From contig NZ_RQJO01000007.1 in assembly GCF_003858635.1 (NCBI RefSeq), positions 1,737,941-1,801,940 of the forward strand: a stretch of 64,000 nucleotides of DNA, read 5' to 3'. The position numbers and the translations under genes are program-made. Shown here one piece after another: positions 44,794 through 54,333 of the stretch (the stretch's first letter is position 1; the number at the start of each line of letters is the position of its first letter). Source of the DNA: Larkinella rosea (GTDB lineage Bacteria > Bacteroidota > Bacteroidia > Cytophagales > Spirosomataceae). The notes under the pieces are model-generated. The model was not told the DNA's origin. It saw only the letters and a program-made list of their open reading frames with translations, and did no database searches.

Positions 44794-46719
44794 ATGGTAA
44801 CTTCTGAAAAAGCATTTGTCGAAAAATTAAACCGGCTGATTGACGATAACCTCGACAACTCTTCGTTCACCGTTGAAACCATCTGCCAAAGTCTGGGCAT
44901 CAGCCGCTCCCAGTTGCACCGAACCCTCAAGGAACAAACCGATCTTTCGACCACTCTATACATCCGCAAACGGCGGCTACTGAAAGCCCGCCAGTTACTG
45001 ACTTCGTCCAGCCTGCGCATTGCTGAAATCGGCGATTTGGTCGGGATAACCAACCCGCAAAATTTCAGCAGTTACTTCATCGACGAGTTCAAGCTAAGCC
45101 CCACGGAATTTCGGAAACAGCGGTTGCAGTCGTCGGAAGACGAAGCGAACTCGGGTGCGGTTTCGGCCGAGCCGGAATTACCGGACCTGTCCGTTGAGGA
45201 TCAACCCGCTGAGGAAACCGCCGGTCAACCCCGGTTTAAAAACCGACGCCGGTTGGTGTTTGCCGGTCTGGCGGCTACTCTGGCAGTGATCATCGGCGCA
45301 GGCCTTTTTGTCTGGTATCAAACCCGTTCCCTTAGCCCGTCAGCCCAAACCGCCCGCCATTCGCTGGCGGTTTTGCCGTTTACGAACCTGGGAGCGGCCG
45401 ACAGCAGCCCGGCCTGCGACGGCATCATGGACGATGTGCACACCTCGATTTCGCTCATCCAAAACCTGAAGGTGATTGCCCGTTCGTCTTCGGATCAATA
45501 CAGAGACACTAAAAAAAGCATCTGGCAAATTGGCGACGAACTGCGCGTCACCAACATCCTGAAAGGCAGCGTATTGAAAACCGGCGAACAGATTCAGATC
45601 AAGGTCGAACTCATCAACACGCAGGAGGATATCCGCCTGTGGGGCAAAACCTACCGGGCAGCTTACAGCGAACTCTTTAGCTTAACGGACCAGGTTGTTC
45701 GGGACATCGCCCGGCAACTCACTCCCCGACTCAATCCAGGTCAGGCGGCCCCGCTCAAACGATTGCCTACTCACAATCTGGCAGCGTATCAGGAATACAT
45801 CAAAGGCAAACAGTTGGTGCTGGCCCGCACCGGCGACAAACTCCGCGCCAGTGTTACGCTGCTCAACCGGGCCATTGCGTTGGATTCCAGCTTTGCCGAT
45901 GCGTATGCCGCCCGGGCTTCGGCTTACCTGATTATGGGAGATTTCAAAGTACTGGATAAGAAAACCGGATTCAAACTGGCCGAAAATGATGCCCTGAACG
46001 CCATTCGGCTTGATGGTACCAATGGGACGGCCTACGGTGTATTGGCCAATCTGTACCGCTTGCAGTACAAGTGGGATCAGGCGCTGACTACGTTTCGGAT
46101 TGCCCTGAAATACAGCCCCAACGATGCACAGATCAATTTCTGGTACGGCATTACTCTGCGATCGATCGGGCGGTTCGACCAGGCCATTCAATATGAAGCC
46201 AAAGCGGTGGCACTCAACCCGCTTTACCCGGCCGCCCTGATCGGGCTGATCAGCACCTACGCCAACGCGGGGCGCTACGAGCTGGCCCGAAAGGCGATTC
46301 AGGATGGCGAACCCCTGTTTGATGATGCCTACATGTATCATTACGCCCGGTCTTTTTACCACCTGAACCGGCGCGAATATCCGCAGGCCGTAGCCGCAAT
46401 GCGGATTTCCGATTCCCTGAGTCATTCCGCCAAAACGTTAGATTATTACCGGTTGTACCTCCGGGCGCGGGTACTTCCGAAAAACCGCTTTGAAACCGAA
46501 CTGAAAACCGTTGCTCCCACGATCGATACCTATCACGATCTGGCGTATGCATATGCGGGTTTGGAAGACTCCGACAACTGCCTGAAATACCTGCAACTCT
46601 CAATTGACCACAAACTCGCGCCGGATTACCTGAAAGTCGCACCTTTCTTTGCGTTCCTCCACCGCGACCCCCGCTTTATCGAGATTCTCCGTCAATGCAA
46701 TCTGGCGGAATACCCGTAG
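44794..46719 (+). CDS. AraC-HTH / membrane / TolB-like / TPR regulator 1
   Basis: From the ATG at 44794 (one codon after a TTG) the product has about 641 residues. An AraC-type helix-turn-helix domain is at the N-terminus (about 10-110: VETICQSLGISRSQLHRTLKE, ITNPQNFSSYFIDEFKLSPTEFR). A membrane segment follows at about 150-172 (LVFAGLAATLAVIIGAGLFVWYQ), then a TolB/FlgO-like domain at about 190-310 (SLAVLPFTNLG, ICD replaced by PACDGIMDDVHTSIS, VTNILKGSVLKTGEQIQIKVELI) and TPR-like helices to the end. DNA binding in the cytoplasm and repeats in the periplasm would make it a one-protein transmembrane sensor-regulator. AraC domains are usually C-terminal in full-length regulators, so the N-terminal position is notable. 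It is followed after 139 nt by a paralogue. Confidence 0.88.
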   Translation: MVTSEKAFVEKLNRLIDDNLDNSSFTVETICQSLGISRSQLHRTLKEQTDLSTTLYIRKRRLLKARQLLTSSSLRIAEIGDLVGITNPQNFSSYFIDEFKLSPTEFRKQRLQSSEDEANSGAVSAEPELPDLSVEDQPAEETAGQPRFKNRRRLVFAGLAATLAVIIGAGLFVWYQTRSLSPSAQTARHSLAVLPFTNLGAADSSPACDGIMDDVHTSISLIQNLKVIARSSSDQYRDTKKSIWQIGDELRVTNILKGSVLKTGEQIQIKVELINTQEDIRLWGKTYRAAYSELFSLTDQVVRDIARQLTPRLNPGQAAPLKRLPTHNLAAYQEYIKGKQLVLARTGDKLRASVTLLNRAIALDSSFADAYAARASAYLIMGDFKVLDKKTGFKLAENDALNAIRLDGTNGTAYGVLANLYRLQYKWDQALTTFRIALKYSPNDAQINFWYGITLRSIGRFDQAIQYEAKAVALNPLYPAALIGLISTYANAGRYELARKAIQDGEPLFDDAYMYHYARSFYHLNRREYPQAVAAMRISDSLSHSAKTLDYYRLYLRARVLPKNRFETELKTVAPTIDTYHDLAYAYAGLEDSDNCLKYLQLSIDHKLAPDYLKVAPFFAFLHRDPRFIEILRQCNLAEYP

Positions 46720-46858
46720 TGCTTGTTTGGATTAATTTCCAATAAATTCTCCGAAATGAACCCGTAATGCAATTCTCAACCGAGTCTTATTTGTATTTTT
46801 ACCAACCGTAACCCTAAAATCACCGATCGGCCCCACCGATTGCTCGGCCTAACTCAAG

Positions 46859-48793
46859 ATGAATTCTGGCGATTCATTCCGTTCAAGACTGGACTCACTC
46901 ATTGAACGCAACCTGGCAGATCCGTCGCTTTCCATTGAAACCATTTGCCGGGAACTGGGCGTAAGTCGCTCCAGTTTGCACCGGCTAGTTAAAGAAGAAA
47001 CGAATTTGTCCGTTACGCTGTACATTCGCCAGTTTCGGCTGGAAAAAGCCCGGACCCTCCTCAAAACCAGTGAATTACGCAGTGTGGAAATTGGCGAATT
47101 GGTTGGAATTCCAAATCCCCAGAATTTCAGCAAGTATTTTACCGAATCCTTCGGGGCCAGTCCGTCCGAATTTCGGAAGCTCCCGGCAGAGACTACAACT
47201 GTGGCACCCGAACGGGTCGACATCGCCATGGAACCCGAGCTTGTTCCTCAACCACCCCGGCAATCCGCAACGGTTTTTAAAAACCGGTCCAGAAACCGTT
47301 ACCTCTTTATGGCGCTGGCCCCGGTGGCGTTAACAAGTCTGGGCCTGTACATTGGGGTACTATTCGGCCGGCAACCTGTTAAAAATCAAACTGAAACGGA
47401 ATTTAACAGTTCGATTGCCATTTTGCCCTTCCAGAATCTGGGAACACCCGAAACCCAGTACTTCAGCGAGGGGGTTCGGGAGGAAGTGCAGGCTGTTTTG
47501 GCTTATTTGCCCCGCATCAAAGTAATTTCCCGAACGTCCACGCGGGCGTACGAAGGAACGGCCAAAACCGTACCGCAGATTGCCCGTGAACTCGGCGTGG
47601 TGTACCTGCTCGAAGGCAGCGCACTCCAGTCGGGCAACCGCATCAAACTATCGGTCGAGCTGATTAAAGCGGAAGAAAACCAGACCGTCTGGATCAAAAC
47701 GTACGAAGGAGAAACGAAAGACCTGTGGACGTTTACCAGCACCGTTGCCAAAACCATTGCGGGGGAATTGGACCAGCAGCTCAGCAGTGCCATCCGGCAG
47801 AAAATGGATAAAGCTCCCTCCCGACAGCCAGCCGCGTATACCGAATACCTCAAAGGACAACACTTCCTGCGGGCCCGAACCAAAGAAGGGCTGGCCAATA
47901 GCCTGATCAGTCTGGACCGGGCCATTGCCCTGGATTCCGGTTTTGCGGAAGCTTACGCCAGCAAGGCGCAGGTGTATTTTCTAAACATCGAGGAAGGATA
48001 TACTGACGCCGACAGCAGCCTGAAACTGGCCGAAAAAAATGCCCTCACCGCCATCCGGCTCGATCCCGAAAATGCGAACGCCTTCGCCATGCTGGCCAAA
48101 TTTTATCAGCGCCAGAACAAGTGGGAACAAGCCCTCACCACCATGCGGATTGCGCTTCGCTATCAGCCCAACAATGCCCTGAACAATTACTGGTACAGCC
48201 TCATGCTTCGCTCCGTAGGCGAAACCGATCAGGCCATTCAGTACAGCACTAAAGCCCTGCACATCGATCCGCTGTTTCCGGTGATCATGATCGGTCATCT
48301 GGGTAACCTGACCTACGCCGGACGGTTTGAAGAAGCCCGACAGGTCATGCAGGAAGGGCAGCGGTTGCACGGTACGGTATATGCCTGGTACTGGAGCACC
48401 GCGTTTTATTATATCAATCAGAACCGGTTTCCCGAAGCCCTCCGTGAACTGGAAAAGGGGCAGCAGCTCAACCCCGATGCCAATCCATTTCTGGTTTATA
48501 TCGCGTATGTAAAAGCCCGCATGAAGCAACCCGCTGCGGCCCGGTCTCTGCTGACTTCCCTGCCGGACGATGAAAGCAATTATTCCAATCGGGCCGTTCT
48601 CTACGCCGGGCTGGGCGACGCAAACCACTGCCTGATTTTTCTCGAAAAAGGAGCCAATGGAGGCTCCCTTCCCAATTATCTGAAAGTATCGCCCTTATTC
48701 CGGTTTGTACAGAATACGCCCCGGTTTCGGGCCGTTCTGCACAAAGTGGGCCTGGATCAGTCCGTTTTGCCCTCTGCTGACACAATACACTAA
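46859..48793 (+). CDS. AraC-HTH / membrane / TolB-like / TPR regulator 2
   Basis: The 644-aa protein has the same layout as regulator 1: AraC HTH at about 5-110 (IETICRELGVSRSSLHRLVKE, IPNPQNFSKYFTESFGASPSEFR), membrane segment at about 150-170 (YLFMALAPVALTSLGLYIGVLFG), TolB-like domain at about 182-300 (SIAILPFQNLGTPETQYFSEGV, YLLEGSALQSGNRIKLSVELI) and TPRs to the end. The last codons and the stop overlap the first unit of array A (48783-48836). It directly precedes the lipoprotein and giant surface-protein genes and is their most likely local regulator (inference from position). Confidence 0.88.
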   Translation: MNSGDSFRSRLDSLIERNLADPSLSIETICRELGVSRSSLHRLVKEETNLSVTLYIRQFRLEKARTLLKTSELRSVEIGELVGIPNPQNFSKYFTESFGASPSEFRKLPAETTTVAPERVDIAMEPELVPQPPRQSATVFKNRSRNRYLFMALAPVALTSLGLYIGVLFGRQPVKNQTETEFNSSIAILPFQNLGTPETQYFSEGVREEVQAVLAYLPRIKVISRTSTRAYEGTAKTVPQIARELGVVYLLEGSALQSGNRIKLSVELIKAEENQTVWIKTYEGETKDLWTFTSTVAKTIAGELDQQLSSAIRQKMDKAPSRQPAAYTEYLKGQHFLRARTKEGLANSLISLDRAIALDSGFAEAYASKAQVYFLNIEEGYTDADSSLKLAEKNALTAIRLDPENANAFAMLAKFYQRQNKWEQALTTMRIALRYQPNNALNNYWYSLMLRSVGETDQAIQYSTKALHIDPLFPVIMIGHLGNLTYAGRFEEARQVMQEGQRLHGTVYAWYWSTAFYYINQNRFPEALRELEKGQQLNPDANPFLVYIAYVKARMKQPAAARSLLTSLPDDESNYSNRAVLYAGLGDANHCLIFLEKGANGGSLPNYLKVSPLFRFVQNTPRFRAVLHKVGLDQSVLPSADTIH

Positions 48794-48836
48794 CTTTTTG
48801 ACACAATACACTAACTTTTTGGGCTAATACACCAAC
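48783..48836 (+). promoter_or_regulatory. Array A: three direct 12-bp units, 21-bp spacing
   Basis: Units CAATACACTAAC (48783-48794), CAATACACTAAC (48804-48815) and TAATACACCAAC (48825-48836) are spaced 21 bp start to start, about two helical turns, so they lie on one face of the DNA. The linkers are TTTTTGACA and TTTTTGGGC. The array ends 46 nt before the lipoprotein start and includes the stop codon of regulator 2. Tandem direct repeats at about 21 bp are a usual pattern for AraC-family binding sites. A weak -7-like CAATTTTG lies at 48858-48865. Confidence 0.75.
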
Positions 48837-48882
48837 AGCCATTGCCGGGTAGGGTAGCAATTTTGTAACCAAAATCCGGTTT

Positions 48883-49428
48883 ATGAAACCTGTCCTCGTC
48901 CTGCTGCTAGTCCTGAATCTGGCCTGTGCGCCCCCTTCCTCCAATGGCCTTCCTGACGGCTACGAAACGGCGGCTCCGGCCTACCTCGTCCTTACCCAGA
49001 AAGCCCTTTCCTACCAGGCCGACTTCGATACCGAAGCCTGGGGGCAAATGCTGACCGACAGCGTTGAATTCATTACGCCCGACGGGCAAGTGGTCTGGCA
49101 CGGCAAACCGGCGGTGCTGGCGGGCTGGCAACAATGGCGGAAGCAGGTCGGGGCAGAGCGAATGTACCTGACGGATTTGACGAGCCTGCCGATTCAGATT
49201 ACGGAACCCGTCCCCCTTTGGGAGAAAACCGGGGTCTATGTCGTCTCCTACTGCACCGCCCACCTAATGCTGCGGAATGGCCGACAAACTGATTTACTGC
49301 TGAACCTGTGTTGCCACTTCGATGCCTCGGGTCATATTGACCGCTATCTGTTCCTGCACCAGCAACCCGCAAGCGATCTCATCACCCGAAAACCGGTACC
49401 GGTTTTGAAAACCGCCTTTCATTTCTAA
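48883..49428 (+). CDS. NTF2/SnoaL-like lipoprotein
   Basis: The 181-aa protein has a short lipoprotein signal ending NLAC (Cys at residue 15) followed by APPSSNG. The body (LSYQADFDTEAWGQMLTDSVEFITPDGQVVWHGKPAVLAGWQQW, YCTAHLMLRNGRQTDLLLNL, HFDASGHIDRY, seen in order) has the pattern of a SnoaL/NTF2-like cone fold, which can bind small ligands or act as a scaffold. No catalytic residues can be assigned. It lies between array A and the giant surface protein, 18 nt upstream of the latter, so they are probably cotranscribed and the lipoprotein may assist or accompany the surface protein. Confidence 0.8.
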   Translation: MKPVLVLLLVLNLACAPPSSNGLPDGYETAAPAYLVLTQKALSYQADFDTEAWGQMLTDSVEFITPDGQVVWHGKPAVLAGWQQWRKQVGAERMYLTDLTSLPIQITEPVPLWEKTGVYVVSYCTAHLMLRNGRQTDLLLNLCCHFDASGHIDRYLFLHQQPASDLITRKPVPVLKTAFHF

Positions 49429-49446
49429 CGTTCAATTCTTATTTGT

Positions 49447-52400
49447 ATGCCTCTGTCCTACCACCCTATTCATCTCCTTCCGGGTTTATGCCGGGCGACG
49501 GTCCTGCTTCTGTTGTGGGCCGTAGTAACCACCCAACCCGCCTTTTCCAACCCGCCGACGCCAACCCAAACCACCTGGACCGGCAGCACCAGTTCCGACT
49601 GGGCGACCGCCGGAAACTGGTCGGACGGGGTTCCTACAACGACGCTCGACGTGATCATTCCCAACGTCACCCGTTCACCCCAGATCGGAAACGGAACCCT
49701 GGCCGTGGCCAAATCGGTGGAGATTCAGAACGGGGCTTCGCTGACGATTGCCAGCGGAGGCAGCCTGACCATCAACAACTCAAGATTTCTGATCCTGGAG
49801 GGCGGGAGGTCCTACGTCATGGCTTTCTACAACGATGGAACGGTCCAGAACAATGGGCAACTAATCCTTGGGAATACCGCCAACGCGGGTATTTATGGGT
49901 TGGTCAACAGGGGTAGTTTCAACAATAATAGCGGGGCCTCCCTTCAGATCGATCGAATCGAAACCTATTCCTTCTACAACGAAGTCGGCACGGTGACCAA
50001 TGCTGGTACGGTTACCCTCGGATCTCTGGCTTCGACCAGCACGTTTGGTCTGTATAACAAAGCGACCTTCACCAATACGGGCCGCATCCAGATCGACCGA
50101 ATGGCAACGTATGGGTTGCTCAACGAAGCTGGCACCTTCACCAATACGGCGACAATCAGTATCGGTTCGTTGGCATCGACTGGCACATATGGCATTAGTA
50201 ATGAGAGTACGTTTAACAACAATACGGGGGGAATCATCCAGATTGACCGAGCAGGAACGTACGGTTTATATAATGAATCAGGAACGTTTACCAATGCGGC
50301 TGCCATCACGATTGGTGCCGCTGTCGAGGCCTCAGCCGGTGTAAATGGCATAGGCAATTTCCAGGGGACTTTCATCAATGATGCAGGGGGAAGTATTCAG
50401 ATCGATCGAACCGAATCGGTTGGCTTACAAAATATGTCCCCCGGAACGTTTACCAATGCCGCCACTATCACAATCGGATCGATTGCATCAAAGAACGCAT
50501 ACGGTCTTGACAATCAGAGCACATTCAACAATAACGCTGGAGGAATTATTCGGATTGACCGATCAAAAACGTACGGTTTAAACAACAACTCCGGTACATT
50601 CAACAATGCGGCCACCCTTATTATTGGTGGTTCGTTTGAAATAGGAAACTCGGGTTTATATAATAGTGCCATCTTCAACAACAATACCGGGGGAAGCATT
50701 CAGCTTGATCGCTCAACCTACAACGGAATAAAGAACAGCGGTGGGACATTTACGAACGTGGCCCTCATCAACATCGGAGCTTCGACGGGTTTTACGGGTA
50801 TTCGAAACGACGCTACGTTTGCCAACGGCTGCGGAGGGGCGATCACTACCCAAAACATCATTGAGAATGCACGCACCTTTACCAATAGTGGTGCGATCAT
50901 TGAAAAGGCCAGTGGCAACAGCTCCATTTCCACCAACACCGGTCTGGTGCAGAACTTAAACGGGGGTACTTTTACCATTACGACCAATACCGGCAGCCTC
51001 ATCACGACAGAGGGTGTATACTGGAGAGGTTGCTTTAACACCGACTGGGCGACGGCATCCAACTGGAGCAAAGGACTCGTCCCCACGGCCTCCGACGATG
51101 TGGTGATCCCGACCGGAACCACTTATCAGCCGATAATCGGTGCCAGCACGAACGCCGTCGTGAATTCGATTGAGGTTCAAACGGGGGCTACACTGACCCT
51201 GGCCAGTTCGAGCACCCTGACCGTCAACGGTTATAAGACCGTGCAGGATATCACCAGCCCTTTCTCAAACGCCGGAACCGTCACCAACAACGGATTGCTC
51301 CAACTTGGCAACTCCGTCTCCGTCGGTCTTTCCAATACTGGTACATTTACCAACAATTCCTGCGCCGAATTCCGCCTGCGGGCGGGTCTTTCCAATACCG
51401 GCACATTGACCAACGGTGATTTGATGACCGTGATAACGGTAGCGACGCACACCAATACCAGCGGTCTGGTTAACAATGGGATCATTGAGTATCCGCTGGG
51501 AAACCCCATTTCCAACGTAACCAACAACGACCTGATTGTCAAAAACTTTACCAGTTGCCGTTCGATATCACCCGCCCTGCAACTCGGGAGCAGCAACAGT
51601 TTCCAGGTCAGTTCGACCTGGTATAAGGATCAGAATATGACTCAAACCGGGGGAACCTACAATCAGGAAACCAACACCTTTACCGTTACCAGCCTGGACG
51701 AAGGGCGTACGCATACGCTGTATTTTACCGTCGTCGACAATGCCAACCAATGTACCCGGAACATGTCGGTTTCGGTCGAGATCAGCAACACGCCATCGGT
51801 TTCCATCAGCGGAAACCCCTCCCTGACTATTACACCGGGTACTAGTGTGACCCTGACCGCCAGCGGAGCCAACTCTTACACCTGGTCTACGGGTGAAATA
51901 ACCAGCAGCATCACCGTTTCCCCTCTTACTTCGACGGAGTACTCACTCACGGGTGTCAGCGGGCTTTGTTCAGGCATTGCCAGTCAAACTGTCACGGTGG
52001 CAAATCCCGCCAGCGCCACACTTTCGGGCAGCACCACCCTCTGCCCTGGTCAACCCGCCACGCTCAGCGTCGATCTGACCGGAACCGCCCCCTGGTCGCT
52101 GACCTACACCGACGGCTCCACCCCCGTCGTGCTTACCGACATCACCACGTCACCCCATACGTTCACGGTCAACCCCGGTACCACCACCACCTATTCCTTG
52201 CTGGGCGTTGCCACCGCCGAAGCGCCGACCAACGGAACCGTCAGCGGAACCGCCACCGTCACCCGAAACTCCGTCGCGTCAGCCCCCGTCCTGACGCCTT
52301 CCAGTACGAGCGTCGTCCAGAATACGCCTGACGTGACACTGACCATCAGCGGATGTTCCAGCGGGGTTACCTGGACGGGTCCGAACAATACCAGCGGAAC

Positions 52401-54246
52401 CCAAACCACCATCAATGCGCCTACCTCGGCCATTGCCACCCTGGTCTACTCCGCCACCTGCGTCAGCACCTGCCCGGCCCCACCCGGTTCGGCCACCATT
52501 ACCGTGACCGCTCTTCCCGCCAGCGCCACACTTTCGGGCAGCACCACGCTTTGCTCCGGTCAACCCGCCACGCTCAGCGTCGCCTTAACCGGAACCCAAC
52601 CCTGGTCACTGACCTACACCGACGGCACCACACCGGTTGTGCTGACGGGAATAACCGCGTCGCCCCATACGTTCACCGTCAACCCCGGCATAACAACCAC
52701 CTATTCCTTGCTGGGTGTTGCCACCGCCGAAGCCCCGGCCAACGGAACCGTCAGCGGAACCGCCACCGTCACCCGAAGTTCCGTCGCGCCCATGCCCGTT
52801 CTGACACTGTCCAATACGAGCGTGATTCAGAATACGCCTTTTGTCACCCTAACCATCAGCGGTTGTGCCAACGATCTCAACTGGTCGGCCAACAATAACA
52901 CCAGCGGGACCGGCACCACCATCAACGTGCCCACTTCCGCTGTCGCGACCCTCGTCTATTCGGCCACCTGCGTGAGCGCTTGCCCGGCCCCGCCCGGTTC
53001 GGCCACCATCACCATCACCGCGCCCACCGCCACGGGTAGCTTCGACGGTTTTGTCAACGGCGCCGACTGCGGTTCTTTCCGGGGCTGGGCCTGGGATCGC
53101 AGCAAACCCAACACTGCCTTTTCCGTCGATATTCTGGACGGGCCCAACGTGATTGGGACGCTGCTGGCGGGCGATTTTCGGCAGGATTTGCTCGATGCGG
53201 GCAAAGGCAACGGCAAACACAGTTTCCGATTCACGATTCCCGAATCGATCAAAGACGGCTTGCCCCACAACCTTTCGGCCCGCATTGCCGGGAGCAGTTT
53301 CATGCTAAAGGATTCCCCCAAAGCCTTGATCTGCCAGAGCAGCACCACCCCGGTGGGCAACAAACCGCCGGTTCCGCCCACGCCCACGGTCTTGATTGCC
53401 CCTCTGACTGCGCAGGTTGGGGTGGCCTTCTCGGGGACGCTGGTGGCTTTCACCGATCCCGAAGGACAACCGCTGACCTACAAACTCAGCGGTTTGCCCG
53501 GCGGTTTGTCGATCAGCGAAACCAGCCGTGTCATCAGTGGAACGCCCACCGCCGACGGAACTTTCGTCTTGACCTATTCGGCCACCGATTCCGACGGAGC
53601 GACCAACTCGGTCAGCTTCAATCTGATGGTGAATCCGGCGCAGACCACCACCGTAACGGGAAATTTTGAAGGGTATCTGGACAAAGTCGAATGCGGCACG
53701 ATTCGCGGCTGGGTCTGGGACCGCAACAAACCCAACACCCCGGTGACGGTCGAATTCTACACCGGCAGCACGGTTTGGGGCAGCACCATCGCCAACATTT
53801 ACCGGGACGATTTGAAGAATGCCGGCAAAGGCAACGGCGTTCATGCCTACAGTTTCGAGGTTCCGGCCAGTCTGAAAGACGGCACCACGCGGTTGATTTA
53901 CGGCCGGGTGCAGGGAAGCACCTTCGTGTTGAAGGATTCGGGCAAACCGCTGACTTGTGGCTCGCCCGCCCGGCTATCGGCGGAAACCGGTTCGGAACTG
54001 TCGGTGACGGTGTTAGGCAATCCGGTGACCGATCAGGTTGAATTGGAAATCCGGGGCGCAGCCGGTCAGTCGGTCAACCTGCACCTCAGTGATGCCAGTG
54101 GTCGATTGGCGAACCAGCATCGGATTGAACTGGCAAAACCGGTTGAGCGGTACTCGTTCGCGGTCGGGCAGCAACCGGCCGGGTTGTTGCTGCTGCGGGT
54201 GAATACGGCCTGGAAAACCGTAACCCTGAAAATGGTGAAAAATTAA
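49447..54246 (+). CDS. Giant repeat-containing surface protein with T9SS C-terminal domain, protein 1
   Basis: The 1599-aa protein has a signal peptide (cleavage near AFS, residue 35). A stretch of about 50-residue repeats follows (about 130-480, see 49945-50712), rich in N, G, T and I, likely a parallel beta-helix. A second copy of the opening motif TDWATASNWS is near 533. Then come an Ig-like region, two 170-residue units (about 853 and 1023), a GFVNGADCG...GWAWDR domain (about 1196-1300), a putative-Ig (He_PIG-like) domain (about 1312-1398), a second GYLDKVECG...GWVWDR domain (about 1401-1504) and a type IX sorting-type domain (about 1508-1599, VLGNPVTDQVELEIRG to the end). It should be exported through the outer membrane and displayed or released as an adhesin. 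It lies 18 nt after the lipoprotein gene. Confidence 0.88.
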   Translation: MPLSYHPIHLLPGLCRATVLLLLWAVVTTQPAFSNPPTPTQTTWTGSTSSDWATAGNWSDGVPTTTLDVIIPNVTRSPQIGNGTLAVAKSVEIQNGASLTIASGGSLTINNSRFLILEGGRSYVMAFYNDGTVQNNGQLILGNTANAGIYGLVNRGSFNNNSGASLQIDRIETYSFYNEVGTVTNAGTVTLGSLASTSTFGLYNKATFTNTGRIQIDRMATYGLLNEAGTFTNTATISIGSLASTGTYGISNESTFNNNTGGIIQIDRAGTYGLYNESGTFTNAAAITIGAAVEASAGVNGIGNFQGTFINDAGGSIQIDRTESVGLQNMSPGTFTNAATITIGSIASKNAYGLDNQSTFNNNAGGIIRIDRSKTYGLNNNSGTFNNAATLIIGGSFEIGNSGLYNSAIFNNNTGGSIQLDRSTYNGIKNSGGTFTNVALINIGASTGFTGIRNDATFANGCGGAITTQNIIENARTFTNSGAIIEKASGNSSISTNTGLVQNLNGGTFTITTNTGSLITTEGVYWRGCFNTDWATASNWSKGLVPTASDDVVIPTGTTYQPIIGASTNAVVNSIEVQTGATLTLASSSTLTVNGYKTVQDITSPFSNAGTVTNNGLLQLGNSVSVGLSNTGTFTNNSCAEFRLRAGLSNTGTLTNGDLMTVITVATHTNTSGLVNNGIIEYPLGNPISNVTNNDLIVKNFTSCRSISPALQLGSSNSFQVSSTWYKDQNMTQTGGTYNQETNTFTVTSLDEGRTHTLYFTVVDNANQCTRNMSVSVEISNTPSVSISGNPSLTITPGTSVTLTASGANSYTWSTGEITSSITVSPLTSTEYSLTGVSGLCSGIASQTVTVANPASATLSGSTTLCPGQPATLSVDLTGTAPWSLTYTDGSTPVVLTDITTSPHTFTVNPGTTTTYSLLGVATAEAPTNGTVSGTATVTRNSVASAPVLTPSSTSVVQNTPDVTLTISGCSSGVTWTGPNNTSGTQTTINAPTSAIATLVYSATCVSTCPAPPGSATITVTALPASATLSGSTTLCSGQPATLSVALTGTQPWSLTYTDGTTPVVLTGITASPHTFTVNPGITTTYSLLGVATAEAPANGTVSGTATVTRSSVAPMPVLTLSNTSVIQNTPFVTLTISGCANDLNWSANNNTSGTGTTINVPTSAVATLVYSATCVSACPAPPGSATITITAPTATGSFDGFVNGADCGSFRGWAWDRSKPNTAFSVDILDGPNVIGTLLAGDFRQDLLDAGKGNGKHSFRFTIPESIKDGLPHNLSARIAGSSFMLKDSPKALICQSSTTPVGNKPPVPPTPTVLIAPLTAQVGVAFSGTLVAFTDPEGQPLTYKLSGLPGGLSISETSRVISGTPTADGTFVLTYSATDSDGATNSVSFNLMVNPAQTTTVTGNFEGYLDKVECGTIRGWVWDRNKPNTPVTVEFYTGSTVWGSTIANIYRDDLKNAGKGNGVHAYSFEVPASLKDGTTRLIYGRVQGSTFVLKDSGKPLTCGSPARLSAETGSELSVTVLGNPVTDQVELEIRGAAGQSVNLHLSDASGRLANQHRIELAKPVERYSFAVGQQPAGLLLLRVNTAWKTVTLKMVKN
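49945..50712 (+). repeat. Six in-frame repeats of about 50 codons
   Basis: A conserved block encoding (Q/R)-(I/L)-D-R starts at 49945, 50089, 50239, 50398, 50551 and 50701, with spacings of 144, 150, 159, 153 and 150 nt, all multiples of three. Each unit reads roughly F-N-N-N-x-G-G-x-I-Q-I-D-R, then T-Y-G-L-x-N-x-S-G-T-F-T-N-A-A, then I-T-I-G. Such regular strand-turn repeats suit a parallel beta-helix. Less regular relatives occur in the protein at 58555-63141 (for example [12 protein letters not shown]). Confidence 0.85.
52006..53035 (+). repeat. Tandem duplication with 510-nt period inside giant protein 1
   Basis: The segment beginning CCCGCCAGCGCCACA at 52006 begins again at 52516, and the two following stretches stay closely similar to about 53030. 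Each unit encodes about 170 residues with [49 protein letters not shown] and CPAPPGSATIT. A third related copy is in the other giant gene from about 61405. The pattern points to recombination or gene conversion between units. Confidence 0.85.
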
Positions 54247-54263
54247 CGGAAGCGTGAAACGAG

Positions 54264-54300
54264 AAATCCCCGCCCGGCCGTTGCCGGGCGAGGGATTTTT
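54264..54300. terminator. Terminator between convergent genes
   Basis: CGCCCGGC (54271-54278) pairs with GCCGGGCG (54283-54290) around a CGTT loop. The stem continues with AAATCCC/GGGATTT past one bulged A, and a T-run follows on the plus strand. It ends 33 nt from the sigma-fusion stop and can serve the giant-protein gene, possibly both convergent genes. Confidence 0.85.
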
Positions 54301-54333
54301 ATATCAAACCGAAAAATCATGGTCGGGATGATT

